Origin: a bacterium
GTDB lineage: Bacteria > RBG-13-66-14
DNA: 10,538 nucleotides
Assembly: GCA_035528375.1 (NCBI GenBank)
Contig: DATKYS010000026.1
Location: 1-10,538, forward strand
Direction: 5' to 3'
Positions within the stretch are counted from its first letter, which is position 1. Each line of letters starts with the position of its first letter. Below, piece by piece: positions 6,611 to 10,538 of the stretch. Position numbers and translations under genes: made by a program. Under the pieces are notes generated by a model that saw only the letters and a program-made list of their open reading frames with translations, was not told the origin of the DNA and did no database searches.

Positions 6611-7879
6611 ATGGAATCCCGCCGCCACCCCTTCTGGATCTTTTTCACCGGCACCCTGCGCGAGGCCGGGCGCATCGCCCTCGACGCCATCCGCTCCAAC
6701 AAGCTGCGCAGCTTTTTGACCGTCCTGGGAATCGTCATCGGGGTCACGGTCATCATCACCCTGGTGAGCCTCATCGAGGGGCTGTCGAACAGCGTGGCGG
6801 AGCACATAGGCTCGCTGGGCTCGAACTACATCTACGTGAGCACCATGCCCGCCATCCAGACGGGACGGCCCGACCCCGAGATCATGTTCCGCCCGGACCT
6901 CAGCCTGGACGACGCACAGGCCATCGCGGAGTTCTGCCCCGACGTGGAGGCGGTCACGCCGATGTACTTCACCGCGGCCCGCGTCACCCACGGCGGCTCC
7001 TCCACCGACACGGTCATGGTCAGCGGGGGCAACGAGGATTTCTGCCTGGTCAACGCGCTGGACATGGAGATCGGTCGGGACCTGACCCGCGCCGACGTGC
7101 GGGCGCGGCGGCGGGTGACCGTCATCGGCGCCGACATTGCCGAGGCGCTCTTCGGCTCCCGCGACCCCGTGGGCCGCGAGGTCCGCATCGGGCGCCACAG
7201 GTTCACCGTGATCGGGGTGCTCGAGCGGCGGGGAGATTTTCTGGGCCAGAGCCAGGACACCTACGTCATCGTCCCCCACACGCTCTTCGGGACCATCTTC
7301 GAGCCGACCCGGATGGGCCGGAGCAAGCTGTTCATCATCGCGACCAGCACGTCGCCCGCCACGGTCCTGCGGGCCGCCGACGAGATTGAGAGCCTCCTGC
7401 GCCGCCGCCGCGGCGTCGGGCCCGCCGAGGACAACAACTTCGAAGTCTCCACCCAGGGCGGCCTTCTCGATGTCTTCAAGGAGATGGAGACCGTCCTCTA
7501 CGCCGTCCTGATCGGCGTGGCTTCCATGTCGCTTCTCGTCGGCGGCATCGGCATCATGAACATCATGCTCGTCGCCGTAACCGAGCGCACGCGGGAGGTG
7601 GGCGTGCGCAAGGCCATCGGCGCCCGCCGCCGCGACATCACCGCCCAGTTCGTCACCGAGTCCGTGGTGCTGACCCTCTTCGGCGGGGTGGTCGGCGTGG
7701 GCCTGGGGTGGGGGATGGCGGCTATTCTGTCCGCGATACTCGAGCTACCAAACGCCATCACCTGGTGGTCCATCCTATTGGGCCTCTCCTTCAGCGTCAT
7801 CGTCGGCCTCTTCTTCGGCACATATCCCGCCATCAAAGCCTCCCGCCTGGACCCCATAGACGCCCTGCGGTACGAGTAG
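6611..7879 (+). CDS. MacB/FtsX-type ABC transporter permease
   Basis: Inner-membrane permease of the type VII ABC (mechanotransmission) class, which includes MacB, LolC/E and FtsX (422 aa). The topology is standard: one N-terminal membrane helix (about 34-56, after the conserved SNKLRSFLTVLGIVIGV), a large periplasmic MacB-PCD domain (about 60-290), then three C-terminal helices (about 294-323, 350-377 and 384-405). The cytoplasmic loop TERTREVGVRKAIGAR (324-339) and the ending PAIKASRLDPIDALRYE are diagnostic. No ATPase or membrane-fusion gene adjoins it here, so it must pair with a MacB/LolD-like ATPase encoded elsewhere. The ATG follows a run of A bases and has no Shine-Dalgarno. The 5-base gap to the ligase gene implies co-expression and perhaps translational coupling. 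The substrate is unknown; peptides, lipoproteins or antibiotics are possible from the family. Confidence 0.9.
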   Translation: MESRRHPFWIFFTGTLREAGRIALDAIRSNKLRSFLTVLGIVIGVTVIITLVSLIEGLSNSVAEHIGSLGSNYIYVSTMPAIQTGRPDPEIMFRPDLSLDDAQAIAEFCPDVEAVTPMYFTAARVTHGGSSTDTVMVSGGNEDFCLVNALDMEIGRDLTRADVRARRRVTVIGADIAEALFGSRDPVGREVRIGRHRFTVIGVLERRGDFLGQSQDTYVIVPHTLFGTIFEPTRMGRSKLFIIATSTSPATVLRAADEIESLLRRRRGVGPAEDNNFEVSTQGGLLDVFKEMETVLYAVLIGVASMSLLVGGIGIMNIMLVAVTERTREVGVRKAIGARRRDITAQFVTESVVLTLFGGVVGVGLGWGMAAILSAILELPNAITWWSILLGLSFSVIVGLFFGTYPAIKASRLDPIDALRYE

Positions 7880-7898
7880 ACGAGTGGATAACGAAAGA

Positions 7899-7920
7899 AG
7901 GCGGGGTCGAATCCCCGCCT
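7899..7920. terminator. Bidirectional hairpin terminator
   Basis: A perfect 8-bp GC-rich stem (AGGCGGGG at 7899-7906 with CCCCGCCT at 7913-7920) closes a 6-base loop. It lies 20 bases after the permease stop and 40 bases after the stop of the convergent lipoprotein gene. Read leftwards it is followed by TTCTTTCGTT, a fair U-tract; read rightwards by AATTATTCT, a weaker one. It probably ends both transcripts. Confidence 0.7.
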
Positions 7921-7960
7921 AATTATTCTCCGGGTGTGTCGGCAAATTTAGTCTGCCCCC

Positions 7961-8359
7961 CTAGTACAAATGAATATCCGCATGAACCGGTCCTTGCAGC
8001 GGAAAACCAAATCGTTTTTCTCCGGTTTTTAAGTCGTTTGTGCAGTCAACCTTGCCGAACCAACCAGAGGGCCAGCCGTCCTTCAGGGGGTCGAACTCGT
8101 AGTAGCCGACCCCGTTTGTGCTTACGCCGGCGATGTCAATCCAGTCGTCTTCTTCCGACTCCCTTTTGCAAACAAACACCGGGGCCCCTACCACTGGGAT
8201 TTCTGTACCACCGCCCTCGTAGACGTATCCCCATACCTTATCCGCGTCGTGGGCCAGGGGGTTCACCTCGTCGTCCGTCGAGACAGCGTCGGAGCAGGCG
8301 ATTAAACCGATGACGCTGGCGGCGATAACGGCGAGGAGCACTCTGTACAGCGTTTTCAT
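7961..8359 (-). CDS. Small lipoprotein with a transthyretin/carboxypeptidase-regulatory-like fold
   Basis: Predicted lipoprotein of 132 aa. Residues 1-22 form a lipoprotein signal peptide (basic MKTLYR, hydrophobic core, lipobox LIAC with the lipidated Cys22). Ser follows the cysteine, which by the E. coli rule would favour the outer membrane. After an acidic linker comes a single small domain with the pattern WGYVYEG...VVGAPVFV...STNGVGYYEF, which resembles carboxypeptidase-regulatory-like or related Ig-type beta-sandwiches. Two cysteines (64 and 106) could form a disulfide. I do not recognise a specific family. The ATG at 8359 is preferred; a GTG at 8371 would add four residues but has no better ribosome site. 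The gene converges on the permease operon and diverges from the large propeller gene, so it may belong with the latter functionally, but that is an inference. Confidence 0.75.
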   Translation of the reverse strand: MKTLYRVLLAVIAASVIGLIACSDAVSTDDEVNPLAHDADKVWGYVYEGGGTEIPVVGAPVFVCKRESEEDDWIDIAGVSTNGVGYYEFDPLKDGWPSGWFGKVDCTNDLKTGEKRFGFPLQGPVHADIHLY

Positions 8360-8401
8360 CCGTTTACGCACTTTTGTGGATTCGAGGAAACCTCAATTTA
8401 T

Positions 8402-8430
8402 AATTTATCATCACCGATTGTGGTTGTCAA
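8402..8430 (-). promoter_or_regulatory. Promoter for the lipoprotein gene
   Basis: On the minus strand a perfect TTGACA (8430-8425) is followed after 17 bases by TAAATT (8407-8402; 4 of 6). The predicted start near 8395 gives a leader of about 36 bases. The leader opens with a small GAGG-TTT-CCTC hairpin (8384-8394). Confidence 0.6.
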
Positions 8431-8547
8431 CCCATTTATGCAGACTAAAGTAGGCATTTTTTAAGAAAAGGAAAAAATTTTCTTTGTACGGGTTGTCGTT
8501 TATCAATAGAACTATGGGTATCCTCTTTTAAATGCTACTTTGACGTC
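8431..8547. other. AT-rich spacer between divergent promoters
   Basis: About 117 bases of AT-rich DNA, in sharp contrast to the GC-rich surroundings, separate the two divergent -35 boxes. It contains A- and T-tracts around 8455-8485, with a GAAAAAATTTTC palindrome near 8471-8482 that should bend the helix, and a second TTGACG (8540-8545) just upstream of the rightward -35. No open reading frame or RNA gene is seen. A regulator or a nucleoid protein could bind here, but no known operator is recognised. Confidence 0.45.
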
Positions 8548-8576
8548 TTGACACGGTTATGATTTGGGGTTATATT
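8548..8576 (+). promoter_or_regulatory. Strong sigma70-type promoter for the propeller gene
   Basis: TTGACA (8548-8553, perfect), a 17-base spacer and TATATT (8571-8576; 5 of 6) make the best promoter match in the window. Transcription would start near 8583, leaving a leader of about 31 bases before the ATG at 8614. A TTG at 8575 that extends the reading frame upstream overlaps the -10 box and so cannot be the true start. Confidence 0.75.
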
Positions 8577-8613
8577 GATAGCGGCTGATAAAAGTAATTT
8601 TGGGGTGGCGGGA

Positions 8614-10509
8614 ATGAAAGCGCTTCACTTTTGCTTGATTCTACTCGTCTTGGTATCCACCTCACTAGCAGGTGAGTGGCGCATCGAGACGGTGGACTCG
8701 ACGGATAACGTGGGTAAATTCACCTCCCTAGCGCTGGACTCCTCCGGTTACCCCCACATCTCGTATTACGATTACACCAACATTGATCTCAAATACGCAC
8801 GGTGGGACGGCGCCGCATGGCGGATAGAGACCGTGGACTCAGGAGGAGACGTGGGCGCGTACACCTCCCTGGCGCTGGACTCCTCCGACTACCCCCACAT
8901 CTCGTATCGCGATAGCACCAACGATAATCTCAAATACGCCCGCTGGGACGGCGACGAATGGCTGATCGAGACCGTGGACTCGGCGGGAGATGTGGGCTAT
9001 TGGATCTCTCTGGCGCTGGATGACTCCGGCTACCCGCATATCTCGTATGCAGCCGATTATAACGGTGATCTCAAATATGCCCGCTGGGATGGCGCCGAAT
9101 GGCGGATCGAAACCGTGGACTCGGCGGGAGATGTGGGCGGTTTCAGCTCCCTGGCGCTGGATTCCAACAATTACCCTCATATCTCGTATAACGAGTTTCT
9201 CGGCTTAACCGGTTATTTAAAGTACGCCCGCTGGGACGGCGCCGCATGGCGGATCGAGATCGTGGACTCAACAGGAAGCTCGGGCGTCTGGACCTCCCTG
9301 GCGTTGGATTCCAACGATTACCCACACATCTCGTGTAGCGTAGGCGATGACTCAGACTTGCTATATGCCCGCTGGGACGGCGCCGCCTGGCAAATCGAGA
9401 TAGTGGATTCGGATGATTGGGTGGGCCTGTACACCTCCCTGGCGATTGATTCCAACGACTACCCCCACATCTCGTATGGTTATTTCGTAGATTACACTGA
9501 TTATGATTTGAAGTACGCCCGCTGGGACGGCGCTGAATGGCGGATAGAGACGGTGGACTCGGAGGGGAACGTGGGCCAGTGGACCTCCCTGGCGCTTGAT
9601 GCTTCCGATAATCCGTATATTTCGTATTACGATGGGAGCAATAAAAACTTGAAGCTTGCTCGGTACGAACCCAACCGTTTTCACCTGCTTAGCCCCGGAA
9701 AAGGTGACACGATATACGAATTTCCCTTTACGTTCGACTGGGAGGACCACGACCTCGACGGGCTCGAGAGCTACACCCTCTGGTGGGGGACAGACCCGGA
9801 CTTTTTAACTTACAACGAGGTCACGGATATCGGCGAATCGGAGTATACGATAACGGGGGGCATCGAGGACGGGGCACGCGTCTGGTGGCGGGTGAAATCA
9901 CTGGACTCGGAGGGCGGGGAGTACTGGGCCGAGGAGCTGGACTGGTACTTCGATGTTGACCTGGGCGGCGGGATTGATCTTGCCGATTTCGGCGCGGGCT
10001 CGACCGACGAGGGCGTTTTGGTCAACTGGCGCCTCTCGGGCGGGGAACCGGCCGGGGTGCGCGTCCTGCGGGGCGAGGGCGAGCCGGAGGTTATATCAGG
10101 AAATTTAACCGGCGATTCATCGAGATACCTCGACCGCGGCGTGGAGCCGGGCGGGAGTTACGCCTATTGGCTGGAAGTGACCGAGGGCGATGGGACGGTC
10201 AGCCGCTTCGGCCCCACGGAGGCCGTCACCGTACCCGAGGAAACGTTTGCTCTCGTCCTCTACGCCGCCTACCCGAGTCCGTCGCGGGATGTCGTCAACT
10301 TCGTCTACTCCCTGCCCGATGACGGCCGCGTCGTGCTGTCGGTGTACGATTTATCGGGTCGGCGCGTGGCGACGCTGGTTGATTCGGAGCTGACCGCAGG
10401 TCGGCACGAAGTCTCCTGGAACTGCGCGGAAATCCCCTCCGGCGTTTACCTCTACCGTCTGGAAACGTCCGCCGGGTCGCTGACGCGGCGGCTGGTCGTC
10501 AGCCGGTAA
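8614..10509 (+). CDS. Secreted seven-repeat beta-propeller protein with FN3-like and sorting-type C-terminal domains
   Basis: Predicted exported protein of 631 aa. Residues 1-19 are a signal peptide (MKALHFC..., cleavage after SLA). Residues 20-353 are seven tandem repeats of 46-50 residues with the core WRIETVDS...TSLALDSSxYPHISY...DLKYARWDG, most simply a seven-bladed beta-propeller. Residues about 354-450 and 451-545 look like FN3-type beta domains (FDWEDHDLDGLESYTLWW; VNWRLSGGEPAGVRVLRG). The last 80 or so residues (YPSPSRD..., LSVYDLSGRRVATL, GRHEVSWN, SGVYLYRLE) match the FlgD-Ig/type IX sorting-domain pattern, which directs export and surface attachment in FCB bacteria. The ATG at 8614 is chosen because of the promoter at 8548-8576 and the signal peptide. 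The function is unknown; such propellers often bind glycans or proteins, and no catalytic motif is seen. The repeat part is less GC-rich than the C-terminal part. Confidence 0.85.
   Translation: MKALHFCLILLVLVSTSLAGEWRIETVDSTDNVGKFTSLALDSSGYPHISYYDYTNIDLKYARWDGAAWRIETVDSGGDVGAYTSLALDSSDYPHISYRDSTNDNLKYARWDGDEWLIETVDSAGDVGYWISLALDDSGYPHISYAADYNGDLKYARWDGAEWRIETVDSAGDVGGFSSLALDSNNYPHISYNEFLGLTGYLKYARWDGAAWRIEIVDSTGSSGVWTSLALDSNDYPHISCSVGDDSDLLYARWDGAAWQIEIVDSDDWVGLYTSLAIDSNDYPHISYGYFVDYTDYDLKYARWDGAEWRIETVDSEGNVGQWTSLALDASDNPYISYYDGSNKNLKLARYEPNRFHLLSPGKGDTIYEFPFTFDWEDHDLDGLESYTLWWGTDPDFLTYNEVTDIGESEYTITGGIEDGARVWWRVKSLDSEGGEYWAEELDWYFDVDLGGGIDLADFGAGSTDEGVLVNWRLSGGEPAGVRVLRGEGEPEVISGNLTGDSSRYLDRGVEPGGSYAYWLEVTEGDGTVSRFGPTEAVTVPEETFALVLYAAYPSPSRDVVNFVYSLPDDGRVVLSVYDLSGRRVATLVDSELTAGRHEVSWNCAEIPSGVYLYRLETSAGSLTRRLVVSR
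8671..9672 (+). repeat. Seven tandem 138-150 bp coding repeats
   Basis: In-frame units lie at 8671-8814, 8815-8955, 8956-9096, 9097-9243, 9244-9384, 9385-9534 and 9535-9672, encoding 48, 47, 47, 49, 47, 50 and 46 residues. The DNA is well conserved around the segments coding TSLALDS, YPHIS and KYARWDG, which points to tandem duplication followed by divergence or gene conversion. The last unit is the most diverged at its 3' end (KLARYEP instead of KYARWDG), as expected for the edge of an array. Confidence 0.92.
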
Positions 10510-10538
10510 TCTGCACCCCCCTCCCTGCCCTCCCCCCA
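10510..10538. other. C-rich tail with G-quadruplex potential on the minus strand
   Basis: Immediately after the propeller gene, runs of 6, 3, 3 and 6 C bases (10516-10537) are separated by 1-2 bases. The complementary strand therefore has four G-tracts with very short loops, a textbook quadruplex pattern. No hairpin terminator is visible before the window ends. Confidence 0.4.

Noticed and set aside
6062-7279. Long minus-strand open frame opposite the ligase and permease
   Set aside because: Antisense shadow of two clear genes; low-complexity composition and no recognisable motif.
7899-7920. Resemblance to a tRNA T-arm (GGTCGAATCC)
   Set aside because: There is no acceptor, D-arm or anticodon arm upstream and the stem is too long with a 6-base loop; a terminator explains it better.
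8575-8613. TTG start extending the propeller protein by 13 residues
   Set aside because: The TTG lies within the -10 box of the best promoter and would place non-hydrophobic residues before a clean signal peptide.
8671-9672. CRISPR-like or non-coding tandem array
   Set aside because: The repeats are 138-150 bp, in frame, without spacers, and are fully explained as protein repeats.

Overview
The window looks like chromosomal DNA from a GC-rich, diderm (Gram-negative type) bacterium. Three things point that way: an MlaE/MlaF/MlaD lipid transporter, a lipoprotein with a lipobox, and a secreted repeat protein whose C-terminal module resembles type IX secretion/FlgD-like tails. That tail, with FN3-like domains and a propeller made of near-identical repeats, is typical of the FCB group and of metagenome-derived candidate phyla. 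A lineage such as Coatesbacteria or another FCB-adjacent phylum is only a guess.

Positions 1-5400 hold a minus-strand block of housekeeping genes, read from right to left: dnaB (replicative helicase), alr (alanine racemase), then mlaE-mlaF-mlaD (permease, ATPase and MCE-domain protein). alr, mlaE and mlaF are packed within 3 to 8 bases of each other and probably form one operon that couples peptidoglycan precursor supply with outer-membrane lipid transport. A doublet of GC-rich hairpins follows mlaD.

Positions 5400-5520 are a short divergent promoter region. Rightwards from it run a YbdK-type carboxylate-amine ligase (GCS2 family) and, 5 bases later, a MacB/FtsX-type ABC permease without its own ATPase in view. 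The pair ends at a symmetrical hairpin terminator (about 7899-7920) shared with a convergent small lipoprotein gene.

Positions 7960-10538 are accessory in character: a 132-residue lipoprotein on the minus strand and a 631-residue secreted protein on the plus strand diverge from an AT-rich spacer that carries two good sigma70-type promoters. The large protein has a signal peptide, exactly seven 46-50 residue repeats (very probably a seven-bladed beta-propeller), two FN3-like regions and a sorting-type tail. It is the most interesting object in the window. I see no rRNA, tRNA, CRISPR array, transposase or phage gene.
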